DNA of 64,000 bases from Saccharina japonica (Eukaryota; Sar; Phaeophyceae; Laminariales; Laminariaceae). The stretch spans positions 68,050 to 132,049 of the forward strand of contig MEHQ01001586.1 of NCBI GenBank assembly GCA_008828725.1, read 5' to 3'. The position numbers and the translations under genes are program-made. Within the stretch, counting starts at the first letter, position 1, and every line of letters begins with the position of its first letter. The notes beneath the pieces were generated by a model. The model made no database searches. It was not told the DNA's origin and worked only from the letters and a program-made list of their open reading frames with translations. Positions 45,901 through 57,188 of this stretch are shown here, piece by piece.

Positions 45901-47612
45901 TCGCCAGCTGAGGTGGAGACCAGTCCAGACGAGGCTGCGGCCAGATGCGTCCGCATGCCCTGGGAGACGATTTCGTCCACGCATTTTTCTGCTCGTACTC
46001 GTGCAGATCCGGACATCTCCATTGGTGGCGGTGTTCCTCCAGACCAAGCGACTGCTGTCTCGGCGTGTGCATCATCTGTAGCCGCTGTAGTGGTGACATC
46101 GGCAGCAATAATGGCGCGGTCGTCGCGAGGTCCGTCGGCTTCGATGCACGGATCAGCAGAATTCTCTGCTTCGTTTGCTCCGTGAGATTTTTCATGCTGC
46201 CCTTGCCCTTGCCCTTGCCCTTGCCCTTGCCCTTGCCCGGAAACCTCGCCGTCCGCCGTTGCTAGGAGAAGCGAACGTTGATGGTCGCTTTGTTCAACGA
46301 TCTCTTCCGCTGGAAGTATCGTGCCCGAAGATCTGGAATCGGGGAGCTTTCGCCCCTCGGAAGATTCATTCCCGACGTCGGAATGCCCGCCTCCACTACC
46401 CCGCCCACGCTTACCAGAGCCCTCGACCGTTCGTGGGTGCTTCCTGCCCCCGCTCGCATCCTTCCGCACTTTACGTGGCGGGCATGAAGCCGAATGCCGA
46501 CCTGGATAGTTTTGCGATTGACCTGCAGCAGCAGCAGCAGCAGGAGCGCTACTTGCTTGCTGGGGATGAGAGCCAAGACATACAATTTTGCCAAATGTAG
46601 TAGCGCCGGTGACATCTTGACGTTCTCCGTTGGTCGGCGTGGGAACGCGCAATAGCGGAATTTTCCACGACTCCTGGTCCTTCTTGAACCGCGGGAAAGG
46701 TATCCCCCGGTAGGCGTGGTCCGTCTGCGCGCGGTGGTAGGCCCCCTTGATCGTGTTCGGCTGGCCTCGCATGCGTTGGTGCAGTTTTCTCCTGCTTCTC
46801 GCAAATTTGCGTCGTTGCGAAGCGCACGCCGGAAGCCGGGTGGGCAGCCCCGCCGCGAAGTTGAAAGTGCCGTCGTAGAACGTGAAGTCTTCGGGCTCCC
46901 CTCCGAGGCGCTCGCCGAGGTTCTCGAACGCTTCTTCGCGCGACCGCGTGAGCTCAAAGAGCGCGTCCTCGATGACACGCTGGTGAATCTTGAGGAGGGT
47001 CGGCACTTTTCTCTTCACTCCAGATTTTTTGTTGTTTCGACCACTGCTGCTGCTGCTGCTGTTCTTGTTGCCGTTTTTGCGGCGTTTTGGGTTTGCTGCT
47101 ACTCCTGCTGCTGCTGCCGCCGCCTCGTGCGGTACGCTTCCTGCAGCGGCACCTGTACCATCGCCTCCGTCGGTCTCGCGTTCGACGCGGGGGCTTGATT
47201 CTCGATACGCTGGGTCGCCAATTTCCCTGCTGAACCCGCTCCCGAAACTGCGGTGCGGTGTGCCGGGAACCGACACCAACAGCCCTCTCGACAACGATCC
47301 TTCCGAAGGCTGAGCATCATCATCACTGCTGTTCATATGTTCAGAAAAGCATGTCCTCGCGCTGCGACGTGTGTAAGGGCACCCTTCCCCCGCCGGTCGG
47401 GCGTACGGGCACGGCTTCCTGTGCTTGGCTTCCCAGTCAATCTTCCCGCGGTATGCCTCGGACGACAGCCGGCAGGGAGAGTGCGGGGGCAACAAGCCAG
47501 GTTTCTTCGCACTCGATTGGTGCTGCTGGTGCTGGTGCTGGTGCTGGTGCTGATACTGCTGCTGCAGTGGGGAGGAACTGGACGGCCGCGCATGCTGCGG
47601 CATCGACGACAT
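39937..47612 (-). CDS. TKL-like protein kinase with long N-terminal region, 1403 aa
   Basis: Two exons: 43731-47612 (1294 codons from ATG 47612) and 39937-40266 (109 codons plus stop). They join in phase 0 across a 3.46-kb intron and rebuild WVAPEVFGGDEGYGTAADIF. Kinase landmarks: glycine loop GEGKQSVVY (~978-986), VAIK-type Lys in FAAKEF (~1101), helix-C Glu (~1121), catalytic loop HRDVKSHNV (~1210), DLG in place of DFG with the Asp kept (~1265), APE (~1292), and SLGVLIWEAFTRG with WAFEARDRP in exon 2. HRDVKSxN is typical of the TKL group. All catalytic residues are present, so it is probably active. About 100 residues of Ala/Thr/Lys-rich sequence are inserted between beta-2 and beta-3 (~996-1094). 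The N-terminal ~970 residues are mostly disordered, with a basic segment (RRKFARSRRKLHQRMRG) and several copies of a VDEIVSQ-like helix motif. No membrane segment is seen. Confidence 0.85.
40423..40890 (+). mobile_element. MITE family A, copy 4, split by an LTR element
   Basis: The left part 40423-40501 (TACGGGGGACCATAGTAAAT...TATATATAGGTTTTTGTGTG) and right part 40846-40890 (GTGTACCGTAGGTCC...CACCCCGTGATA) together match copy 2 at 17279-17392. The two parts are separated by the 344-bp element at 40502-40845. Confidence 0.8.
40502..40845 (+). mobile_element. 344-bp TRIM-like LTR element with tRNA-type Pol III boxes
   Basis: Terminal direct repeats of 75 bp, 40502-40576 and 40771-40845, differ at one position. 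Each starts TGTTATAAGG and ends CCTCACA. A 14-nt polypurine tract (40757-40770) sits immediately before the right LTR, as in LTR retrotransposons. A 4-bp GTGT lies on both sides and is single in the uninterrupted MITE copy. Inside each LTR is TAGCTCAGCAGG (40552-40563 and 40821-40832), a perfect match to the tRNA A-box consensus. GGTTCGAATC (40598-40607), a B box, follows the left LTR by 22 nt, and T6 at 40624-40629 could end a Pol III transcript. The implied tRNA does not fold in its acceptor stem, so it is tRNA-derived. No protein is encoded. No TGG-type primer site is obvious after the left LTR. Confidence 0.75.
41467..41805. repeat. (CCCCT)n-rich microsatellite
   Basis: About 340 bp of CCCCT, CCCT and CCT units in the kinase intron. 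Frames through it are Pro/Ser or Glu/Gly-rich artefacts. Confidence 0.95.
42233..42325. repeat. 11-bp tandem repeat (CTCTGCTTTAC)n
   Basis: Eight units of TACCTCTGCTT, almost perfect, in the kinase intron. Confidence 0.9.
42618..42731. repeat. 57-bp tandem duplication
   Basis: Two copies starting at 42618 and 42675, each from ACAGTCCGGCGTACGCGGTA to GAAAAGGT, differing at a few positions. It lies in the kinase intron. An AT dinucleotide run lies nearby at 42416-42437. Confidence 0.9.
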
Positions 47613-49852
47613 GGAACACCGCTCCTCTTTGCTGACACGCCGTACAGTACTTCGTAGCTGTAGTATGCGTGTCTTTCCATCGGGTATGCTCGACTCTCGT
47701 GGTGCTTACCACAGGCCGATGCTGTGGCCTGCACAGTATGCCGCCAACGTCAGCATCATCCTCCTCCGGTAGTACTCGTACTGTGTGACGAAATTATATC
47801 GTTCAGTGCGGTGCGCGGTGCGGCGCCATTACGCACCACGTATATATTCGCACTATTTACTCGTACTACAGCAAGCAGTAGTATACTCCTATGGTCTCGA
47901 GGTTCGAGGTCGACGCAAAATGTTACGTTTCGTTTTTATATATTTTGAGGGATCGTTCCTGTTCACTCACCGTTCACCCTTGCATGCGTGTTCCGAGATC
48001 TACGATAGATATGTACGTACGACCCGGTCCTTCACACTTGCGATCTTGCATGCGTGTTCCGAGATCTACGATAGATATGTACGTACGACCCGGTCCTTCA
48101 CACTTGCGATCTTGCAAGGGTATCGGATGCTATATATTGGACGTACCAGTACCTTTTTATGATACGCGCAGTGTGATACGAGTACGTACATGATACTCGT
48201 ATCTGTGGTACATGATGCCACAGAAGTATGATTTATCATACAAATCATACAAATCATACTACTACGTAAAGTTGTATATATATTATATGAGTACATGTAA
48301 TACATGTCCTTGTATTCCGGTGTACTCGTACGTACATACTCGTACAGTACAAGACTCGTACCGATTTCAAGTCGTACGTACGACGAATTGTGTCAGCTTT
48401 TTCATTCTGAATGAATACTGCCCTGCACATTGTCGGAAGGCAAATAATATAATAGTAGTTGGGATGGATGCCCCTGAGGGCATATTCTACGTATATTAAT
48501 TAGTTTTTAAAGAAGTTTTGCGGTAATGAGGGGTGAAATGCCTATCTCGTCCAACATGCCATGGACCCCCTTACAATTAATTGCACCCCACCGCGTTTTC
48601 GAAACAAAATCTACTCGAAATCGCCCAACACCATCATCACCATATCACATCATCAATGAATTATCAATCAGGGCGCGGATATCAGCGATGATATTTCCCA
48701 ATCTCAGTATTATACGTAAATCGATCCTGTCTCTGAACGCTATCACTCCGTCCGCCGTCCAAATAATACCGGGACATATATAGCAGGGTACGGGATGTGT
48801 CCCTAATCGTAGACTAACTTTTACTGTTGTATAGCCAGGTACCTGGTATCTGCAGCAGCAGCAGCAGCAGCAGTTAGCTTCATCAATGTTGACACTCACG
48901 CTACGTACACGTTGTCAGATGGTGGCAGCCGAAATAATAATAGTGAAACGAATACACAATGGCACATGAAAGAGGTACGTAATAAGTAGCGTCGCATTCA
49001 AGTATATACAGCAGTAGGTCCAAGTGCGAGGAAGCAGGAGAGGGTTTTGGTTTGGTTGGGTTATCTCGTACAGTAGAGTGAAATATTCGGTAATATTGTC
49101 ATTAGGTCGGCCTTCGCGATACTACTGCTGCATTCGTACGATGTTCCTCCGTAAAAAGAAATTCGTCACATTATCACACACGAATAACACGGTACGTACG
49201 TACGTACACGTTCAAGCATTCAACTGTTTTTTATTGGCGGATGGCGAAGCAAACACTTAACATTAACATGAACACGTACAACCTCCAGCCTTGTTCAGGC
49301 GTCGCTGCCTTCAGCCCTCAACCACAAGACGAACATTGTTGCGTCACCTCAAACGCTAAGTTATCTTCTCAAATATAAGTACCCACCGCCCTTCACTTAT
49401 GGTAACTACCGCCGTGCAGCAGCTGTTGTCACTCTACTACTGTACTACTACAAATGAAGAGCCAACACCCTATGCGGTCCGGCCACCCGCCGTCAAAATT
49501 GCCGTTGTTCTCTTTTTTTTTCTTTTTCTTCCCCCCCCCCCCCCCCCCCATCCTCCTCACCCCACCCCACCCCCCCAAAAAAAAGAAAGGCCACCGGCTA
49601 CTCGTATGCGTATGCCTACTGTATGTATCCGGACATTAGCCTCCTCGCCGGCCACCCACGTCGTCTGCACCGGCGTGCTTTTTCTCGGCAAACACCTTTA
49701 ACCTACTGCCGTAATCTTGTAACACAGTAGAAAATACTGGGGTAGCCTGCTTTATACAGCAGTACGTGCAACACTGCTAAAATACAGCACTCTCATACGA
49801 CAGCCGTACATAGAGCCCCAGCAGTAGAGAGCCAGAGCCTCAATACGTTTCT
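47613..49852. other. Intergenic spacer upstream of the kinase gene
   Basis: No supported gene. It presumably contains the kinase promoter at its left end. It holds a 66-bp tandem duplication (47980-48045 and 48046-48111), TACGTAC/ATATAT-rich palindromic DNA at 48175-48390, and a (GCA)n run at 48852-48874. Confidence 0.5.
47980..48111. repeat. 66-bp tandem duplication
   Basis: Two adjacent copies that look identical, each starting TTGCATGCGTGTTCCGAGAT and ending in CACTTGCGATC. The perfect identity points to a recent duplication. Confidence 0.92.
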
Positions 49853-50245
49853 ACTACTGTGCCTCGTCCGTCACCGCTTCGGCGTTACCAGAATCGACAC
49901 CTATTCTTGCACATACGTATGCACGACAGCCGACAGCGCAGTAGGCCCCCCAGTACCTTTCTACTGGACCTCGTCCATCATCGCCCCGGCCTTCCCCGAA
50001 TCGACACCTACTGTAGTGTAACAGTACTTCCCATAGTACACGACAGCGCAGTAGGCCTCCAACACCTTTTCTACTGGGCTTGCGTCCCGTCATCGCCCCG
50101 GCGTTCCCATAATCGACACCTACTGTTAATACACAACAGCAGTCCCATACGCGCGACTGCGCGGTTTGCAGCCCCCCCCAACACATTCCTACTGGGCCTC
50201 GTCCATCATCGCCCCATCGCCACCAGAACCGACGCTATCGCCGGC
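49853..50245. repeat. Minisatellite of ~110-118-bp units at the 3' end of an LRR gene
   Basis: Units start near 49853, 49963, 50072 and 50190 with CTACTG(G/T)(G/A)CCTCGTCC. Each contains TCATCGCCCC and (for the first three) GAATCGACACCTA. The rightmost unit overlaps the last codons and stop of the LRR gene that ends at 50189; the other units lie downstream of it. Confidence 0.8.
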
Positions 50246-53200
50246 AGCGGCGGGGGCGTCACTCCCTTCGGCCTTAGCCTCCGCGATGGGATTGCCACGA
50301 ATCAACACCTCTACTGTCCTCGGCGACCCGACGGTTAAGGGGTCCAGCTTCCCCGTCGCGGCATCCGGTCGCCCCCAGGCGGCCTCCACATCGACCGGGA
50401 GCGAGTGGATGGAGTTGTTAGCGAGGTTGGCCTTCGAAACGATGCCGCGAAAACGTCAGGGGGAAACAAATCGGTGGGCGGGCGGGCAGGCGGGCCGGCG
50501 GGGGTGTGGTTCGCTGGAGCGGGATTGGGAAGGGGGAAGGAGTGGGGGGGAAAAAAACGTGTGGTGTGGGGGAGGGGGGGGAGCGGGAGCCAAAAGTGAT
50601 ATTTGAGATGTACGCGTTAACGAAGGAGTGTTACAGCAGCAGTTAGTGTGCTCGTTCGTTCGTTCGTGCGTGCGTGCGTGTGCGAGATGTGCCCAACATC
50701 AACATCAACAACAACACCTGTGCGTATCTACAATGCAAACATGCCACGGAACTTAGAAGAGGGGGGGGAGGGGAAGGGGAAGTTGTCTGATTACGCACCT
50801 CAGCAAAACAAAAAATCGTCCTCCCTCGCGCATCGCAATCGCAACAACAACAACATGGCAACACGACGTTCCGGGCCTCGTTCTGTAGAAGCGGCTGGCC
50901 TTCAAACCTAGCGCGACAAAATGTTGCCGACCTTTGGAAGTCATCAACACATGCAACCGTGTTTTTTTGCGGCTCCTCATACTCACCGAGGATACAATTC
51001 GTCACCACGTGCCTCACAATAAGCGCTTTCCGAAAGACAACCAAACCGCTGTCAGAGCGCGCGCGCGAAAAACAATCCCGCAACCAGCCGGCACGCAAAA
51101 ACACGGAAAAACACGGAAAAAATCGCAGAAAAAAAACGCGCCCGCTTAAAACACAAACCAAACCAATACCCCGTCAGCAATAAACACAAAACAAAACCAA
51201 ACCGAACAAAACAAACAAAACAAGCCAGAAAATACGAAAAAAGAAAAGAAAAAGTGCCAGCATCGCTATGTTTTACAACGTTCACTAAATGTTTTTTTCT
51301 AGTTTTCCTCCCCCCCACACCCCCAGACTCCTCAGCACCTTCTTGAGGTGCGGTAGCGCGGCGAGCTCCGGGGGAACGGAGCGGAGGCGGTTACCGTTTG
51401 CGAAGAGAAACTCGAGCAGCACCAGCCGGCCCAGCGCCGAGGGCAGCGATTCCAAGCGGTTGCTGCTGACGCCGAGCGTTCGCAGCTCGACCAGGTCCCC
51501 CACCTCTGCCGGCAGCTCCTCTAGCTCGTTTTGCCTTTTATTCGAACAACAAAAAAGAAAAAAGAAAACAAAGAGTACGTACAAACGTACCGGTATATAT
51601 ACACGTCAGAGAAGGAGCCATGAAGCGCAAGCCTCAGCCCTAATATGCGAGGGGATTTGTATTCACACCCTCTCCAATCACATTGAAGCAGCTAAAAAAA
51701 CTACAATACAGGTTGCGGCTGCAACAATTCAGCAACTCCAGCTGCGAACATCAACAGTGCAGCAACTGCAACTGCAACGCAAGTTACAATACTGCAGTCA
51801 GTACGTACTGTAGTACGTAGTACCAGGTGGAGTGCTCTGTAGACAGCCGTCACGAGCGGGCATTGTGGGCGGAAAGAGGCCAACCACGCATCAGTCGGCG
51901 GGCTCTTTTGGGTCACAAGACAGTCTCATATTACAGGCGCCGCCAAAGGTTTTCGCGGAACCTGATTATATTGGCAAGGAACTCCACCTCTCAGCAACCA
52001 AACTACTGTATTACCAGGGGGTACGTAAAACATATGCATTTCATTTTTCAGACTCAAGACAAAACAAGCAAGCCACCGCTGCTCTGGGTCGACGCTACGC
52101 TGACTCCCTCCCGCCTACAAGCTTTCCGACTCAGACACTCAAGCCAACCTCTACCTAGACCACACCCGTAGGTATGATATACATGTGATAGTTCCCCAGA
52201 TCGTATACGAGTACTAAAAATACGTGCCAGCCACTTTTTCTTTTTGTAATTCTCCGCCGGACTGGTGAACACGAAGATTAAGGTCAACACACTTCCACAT
52301 TCATAAAAAAATACTCGTGTGTCATTTTAACCCGTCGCTCCCGTTGTAATATTAGCAGAACAACACGGGGCGTCGGTAGCGGTAGCGGTAGCCGCAGCGG
52401 CAGCGGAAGCAGTTTCAAGTTTCGCACGAACCTGAGCAAGAGGGACCGCAGGTGTGGCAGGGCGCCGATGGCTGCCGGCACGGCCTTGAGGTCGTTGTTG
52501 TCCAGAGCCAGGACACGAAGCTCCGACAGGGCAGCTATGTCCGCCGGGACCTGCCATCGACCGGTTGCGCACAGCAGAATATCGAGTATAGCAGCAGCAG
52601 CAGCAGCGCAAAAGGAGAACGTCGCGTGGAGAGCGGCGGCGGCGGGGGCGGGGGGTGTACTCATGTCGTGCACGGCCGTGGTCGTATGACCATAGACATC
52701 CCTACAATGCCGGGACGGGGCACGTTGGGTTTTCACTAACCAGGCAGGCATTGCTTGCACCAAGCGCGAAGCGCCGTGAGGTTTTGGACGAGTTGCACGA
52801 AGGGCGAGCTGCATCCTGCTAGAACCGCCTGTGAGGCGGACTTCCATACGGACGACAGCCTCGATTGTAGTACTCGTAGTGAGGAAGCGGGCGAAAATTG
52901 CCAGCAAGACCGAAACGCAGGTAAGCGCAATGGCGTTGCTGTAGTGCACCCAAGCAAACCCTAACATTTTCACTTGCGGGCCCCTTGACGGCGCCAGTTT
53001 TTTCAAAAACAGAAAAACAAAAAAAAAAGTAGAGGGGTTTGTAGGCGAGAGTGGGGAGGCTACCAATCGTGCGCAAAAGCAATGCGAAAGGCAGCCCATA
53101 CTCTCGCCCTCTTGCCAGCCGGAACGAAGTTCTTTTTTCTTTACAGTTGTCTGCTTTGCAGCATCCGCCAAGCCCGGTGGATCCACACTCCTGGGATAAC

Positions 53201-53759
53201 TACTACTGCTCTATATATATATATTATATATATATATATGAATACCGGGATGTACTGCTGGGCATAATATAAAATAAACCTTGTGGCGCAGACACGAGGA
53301 GCCAACCTTTAAACGGTACCGCTCGCCACTTACCCTTTGGCAACAACGCCTGCTGCGCTTATTTTTTATTATTACCGGTGACCCCCCCCGTATTTAAAGC
53401 GTGTCGCCTTCATCGCCTGGTCGCTCGCGCACATCCCGATAACAAAACATACATGTACGAGAATACGCCCCCCCACCCGCTCTTACCTCCGATATTCGGT
53501 TCCCGCTCAGGCGAAGCTCCTCAAGCCGCCTGGGAAAAGCAGAAACCCGAACAAGCACGAAAAGAAAGAGCCCGGGGGTGGGACATGGGGGGGGGGCACA
53601 TTTTAAGAAGGTTATTACTGCCGAGGCGACGACAAGATCCTCCTGAGCGGAACCGTCTAACTGTTTCTTCCTATGGGCCCTCTCAATTATCCTCTCCTTT
53701 TGGGCCCTCTCCTTAATCAACTACTACTACCACTACTACTATTGCTACTACTGCTGCTG

Positions 53760-53852
<93 letters not shown>

Positions 53853-56800
53853 TAATAGTAGTATTGCTATAAGATTCTCTAAAGAATGCACCGTAATTTT
53901 CATGAGCGGTCGCGAACCCTGGAGTTATGTACGCGGGTACTCTCCCCCCGCGCGTCAGCTTTCATCGGTGCCAGCAAACGCAAACTGCGTGTCGACCGAT
54001 TGGCTGACGCCGCAGTTTCCGTCTGTCACAGTTTACTACACTAGTACGGGGGAACATAGTAATCAGGACCTAATATGCTTATTACGAGGGTCCATAGTAA
54101 ATAGGACCTACGGTACATACAAAAACCTATATATTCACCTATTTTTACTAACGAAATTTGGTCCTATTTACTATGGCCCTCCGTAGTAGTAAAAATACTG
54201 GAATATATAGGTTTTTGTGTACGTCATGGGGTCCTGATTACTATGGTCGCCCCGAGGTCAAGCGCCGTCGCGAGCAGCGTTCCAAAAATATATCACACAT
54301 GCAACGGAAGCAAAAAACAAAACTCACAAGAAGGTTTAGATCTCCACCGAAAGAGACCTGCAAGCATAATTACATGTACTAGGGCGCATCCCGAAGCGCT
54401 GAATCAACGCGTGGACTAACTTAATGCACACAGGCGCGAGTGCGTGCGGCATCAAGTGGCTATGTACGCTTGAAAACACACACACACACGCAAGGACGGC
54501 AATCGGCGACTGATATGGGTTGCGACGCTTTTGGCGTGCCTTTCCTCGTATTGTATATAATAAACAACGAGTACTGTCTGCATGCGGACGCACAGGGCAC
54601 TTACTTGAGGCGCAGAACCGATCGCGGGAAGTCGGGGATGGCGTTGTCGTCAGCCCAAAGAGTCTCCAGCGTCTCCACCTGGTCAGAAATATGAGGGTCG
54701 TATTTTTCATTGATATGAAGACCCAACGGTACTTAAAATTCCGTCCAATATGGCATTTAGTTGATGTGCGGTCACTACGCACGAGTCGTATGTATGCACG
54801 AGTGTACGAGTATCTCTTTGTTGTTGTCGGATTTAGACGGATATTCAACCAAACGCAATACGCGGCGAGACTATTGGGTTCGGTAGTTCCTCTTCGTCAT
54901 TCGGTATAACTTGCCTTTGTCGGGGAGATAGCAGCACCACAGAGTGGCCAGCTCGCCACCAATCGTATCAAGGGTATACTTCATAATATGTGCTGTAGGG
55001 CTGAGTGTCCGTCGGTACAACAGCACGTAAAACCATATATATCCGCTACTAGCGTGTGCATCTTTACCTCTGAGATGACCAGGCAGCGGTCACGCCCACC
55101 TCGATCACTCTTCTAAAAACAAAATCCTCCCTTCTTACTTTCCAACTTGCTTGTTGGCTACATAATAAAGCGCCGGTTACCTTAATCTCGTTTTCTTGAT
55201 CACCACAAGTGTTCTGCACGGTCACTTTGGTGCCACTTTTGCATCTATGCTCATCGACTCGCACTTGAGTAACCTCTGGGGCGCTACAGCATTGACTGCG
55301 TACCATGTACAGTAATAACTACTGCCCTGTTTTTTCAGCAAACAAAAAAACGTTATCGAGCCACCTCTGGCGCTGCAGAGCCCCATAATCTGGCCAAGAA
55401 AGCAAAATCAACTCTCTCCCAATTTCAACACCATATTCTACCTGGTATATATATATATACACCGCTAGAAACGGGCAGACAACTACTCACATATTGAATA
55501 ACCTATTGCTTATATACTTATAGGTGTACTCGAGAAACGAATGACCGGCTGAACACAGCCAACGTCCGCGCGAACGAAACAACGCCGCCCCCCAACTCGA
55601 CCACCAGCACCACCACCACCGCCGCCGCACCTTGCCCAACTCTAGAGGCAGAGACTTGAGCTGATTGCGCCCCAGGTTGAGGTGCTTGAGCGGTGTGGCC
55701 GACAAGGCCCCGATACTCTGGTTCAGAAATCAGCAACGGGGCCGGAGGCGAGGGCGAGGGCGAGGACGGCAAAGGGAAGAGAGAGGCCCTTTTGAGCGCG
55801 TGGGGAAATTTTTGGCCCGAGAGGGTACGGAAGACAAATAAAATCGTTTACACAACATACGGTAGCAGTTGTGTTAGCAGTAGTAGTAACAGTAGCAGTA
55901 GCAGTAGTAGTAGTGGTAGCAGCAGCAGTAGAAGAGGCAGCAGTAGAGGCAGCAGCAGTAGTAGTAGTAGTACCACCGGGTGTGATACTAAAACAAAGGA
56001 TGTCGGGACTGAATGGAAGGGAAGAAGGAAGGGAGGAGGGGGGGGGTAGGCGATGCAAAGCTAAAAAATCAGCGGTATAATCGCTGCAACTGCACGGCGT
56101 TGCGCGCCTCACGAGCTGCACCACCTGCCGCAAGGAGACGGGCATGATGGTGCAGCATGGCGCCGCGTTTCGCGTTGCAAAGGAAAGCGAAGGGCGCACT
56201 GCTACAGTACTTACTTGCTACGGGTCAAGGACCACTTCACCTACAGTAAGCCCGGACCAGAAGGAAAATGGCCACGATTGGGAGACGGACACTTTTCGCG
56301 CCTTGCACTTGGATATGCTACGAGTACAGTAGTAGTAGTAGTACGCCGGAAGCCATCGTGTGCACGACATATACCTACCTACCTACCTGGTTCGCAAAAT
56401 TGTTCAACATTTTGCTTCAGTGCCAGCCAGCCGCCACAAAACGGTGTACCCGCTGAACCGAAAACCGTGCTTATTGCCTGGCTGGTGGTACTTATATGTA
56501 AAACATATATGTACGCGTATATTACAGCTGCTCACTGCTGTTGCGGGGAACATAATAATCATAACCAAATATGGTGTGTACATATTAGGGGGGGATGTAT
56601 GTTTTTTAGGTCCATCGTGGGTTCTGATTACTATTCTTACTACAATAGCCCACCCCGGTAACAGCAGACATAACAATACCTGGTACTACCTTTAGGTGAG
56701 TCAATAGTACGGGTATCGAATCGCAGGCTACAGTTCGCTCGCTCGAGCAGACGAGCAGGCGAACAGGCGAGCAGGCAAGCAGGCAAGCAGGCAAGCAGGC

Positions 56801-57188
56801 AAGCAGGCAAGCAGGCGAGCAGGCAAGCAGGCAAGCAGGCAAGCAGGCAAGCAGGCAAGCAGGCAAGCAGGCAAGCAGGCAAGCAGGCAAGCAGGCAAGC
56901 AGGCAAGCAGGCAAGCAGGCAAGCAGGCAAGCAGGCAAGCAGGCAAGCAGGCAAGCAGGCAAGCAGGCAAGCATGCAAGCAGGCAGGTAGGCAGGTAGGC
57001 AAGCAAGCATACAAACAAGCAAGCAAGCGCAAAAAACAACCCTCGCCCCGCGACCCAAAACAGACCTTGACGTTGGTGAGCATGTTGTCGTAGAGCGACA
57101 GCTTCTGGAGCTTTTGGAGTCTCGGTGTATTCCTGCTGCTGCACACCACCTTGATGCCGTTGGCCACGAACTCGGACGACCTTCCCAT
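50189..57188 (-). CDS. Intracellular leucine-rich-repeat protein, 294 aa
   Basis: Minus-strand exons: 57066-57188, 55631-55717, 54605-54678, 53487-53529, 52432-52550, 51339-51534 and 50189-50431 (TAG). Phases fit at all six joins and total 294 codons. Each join completes an LRR. Repeat samples: LQKLQKLSLYDNMLTNVK, LKHLNLGRNQLKSLPLELG, LETLWADDNAIPDFPRSVL, LEELRLSGNRISEVPADI, LRVLALDNNDLKAVPAAIG and LEFLFANGNRLRSVPPELA. These are the ~23-residue LxxLPxxL type of cytosolic LRR proteins (SHOC2/LRRC57-like), unlike the GxIP type of the upstream gene. The C terminus has a capping-like VEVLIRGNPIAEAKAEG and a Gly/Asp-rich tail. There is no signal peptide or membrane helix. The start MGRSSE is the first ATG before the first LRR, and an upstream exon is possible. 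It is probably a protein-interaction adaptor; the partner is unknown. Confidence 0.82.
52655..52862 (-). repeat. Dispersed repeat family C, inverted copy
   Basis: Starts GGGGGTGTACTCATGTCGTG and continues to CCGCCTGTGAGGCGGACTTC on the + strand. It is the reverse complement of the 63.3-kb copy, and lies in intron 52551-53486 of the 294-aa LRR gene. Confidence 0.75.
53719..53852. repeat. (ACT)n microsatellite
   Basis: Almost pure CTA/ACT triplets, more than 40 units, in intron 53530-54604 of the LRR gene. Confidence 0.95.
54040..54255 (+). mobile_element. MITE family A nested inside another family A copy
   Basis: Outer copy: 54040-54080 (TACGGGGGAACATAGTAATC) plus 54189-54255 (AGTAAAAATACTGGAATATA...ATGGTCGCCCCGAG). 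Inner copy: 54081-54188, in opposite orientation, with ends TTACGAGGGTCCATAG and CTATGGCCCTCCGTA. The outer copy reads continuously when the inner one is removed. Confidence 0.7.
55868..55975. repeat. AGT/AGC triplet microsatellite
   Basis: Mixed GTA/GCA triplets, about 35 units, in intron 55718-57065 of the LRR gene. Confidence 0.9.
56750..57022. repeat. (GCAAGCAG)n octamer satellite
   Basis: About 33 units of GCAAGCAG/GCAGGCAA with few variants, ending about 45 bp from the first exon of the 294-aa LRR gene (3' side of that exon in gene direction). It is in the first intron. Confidence 0.93.

Noticed and set aside
43566-47657. Many overlapping plus-strand ORFs of 100-230 codons
   Set aside because: They are antisense shadows of the 1294-codon kinase exon, which carries all the catalytic motifs.
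49853-50245. Possible CRISPR array
   Set aside because: Units are ~110-118 bp, imperfect over their whole length and without unique spacers. It is a minisatellite in a eukaryotic gene tail.
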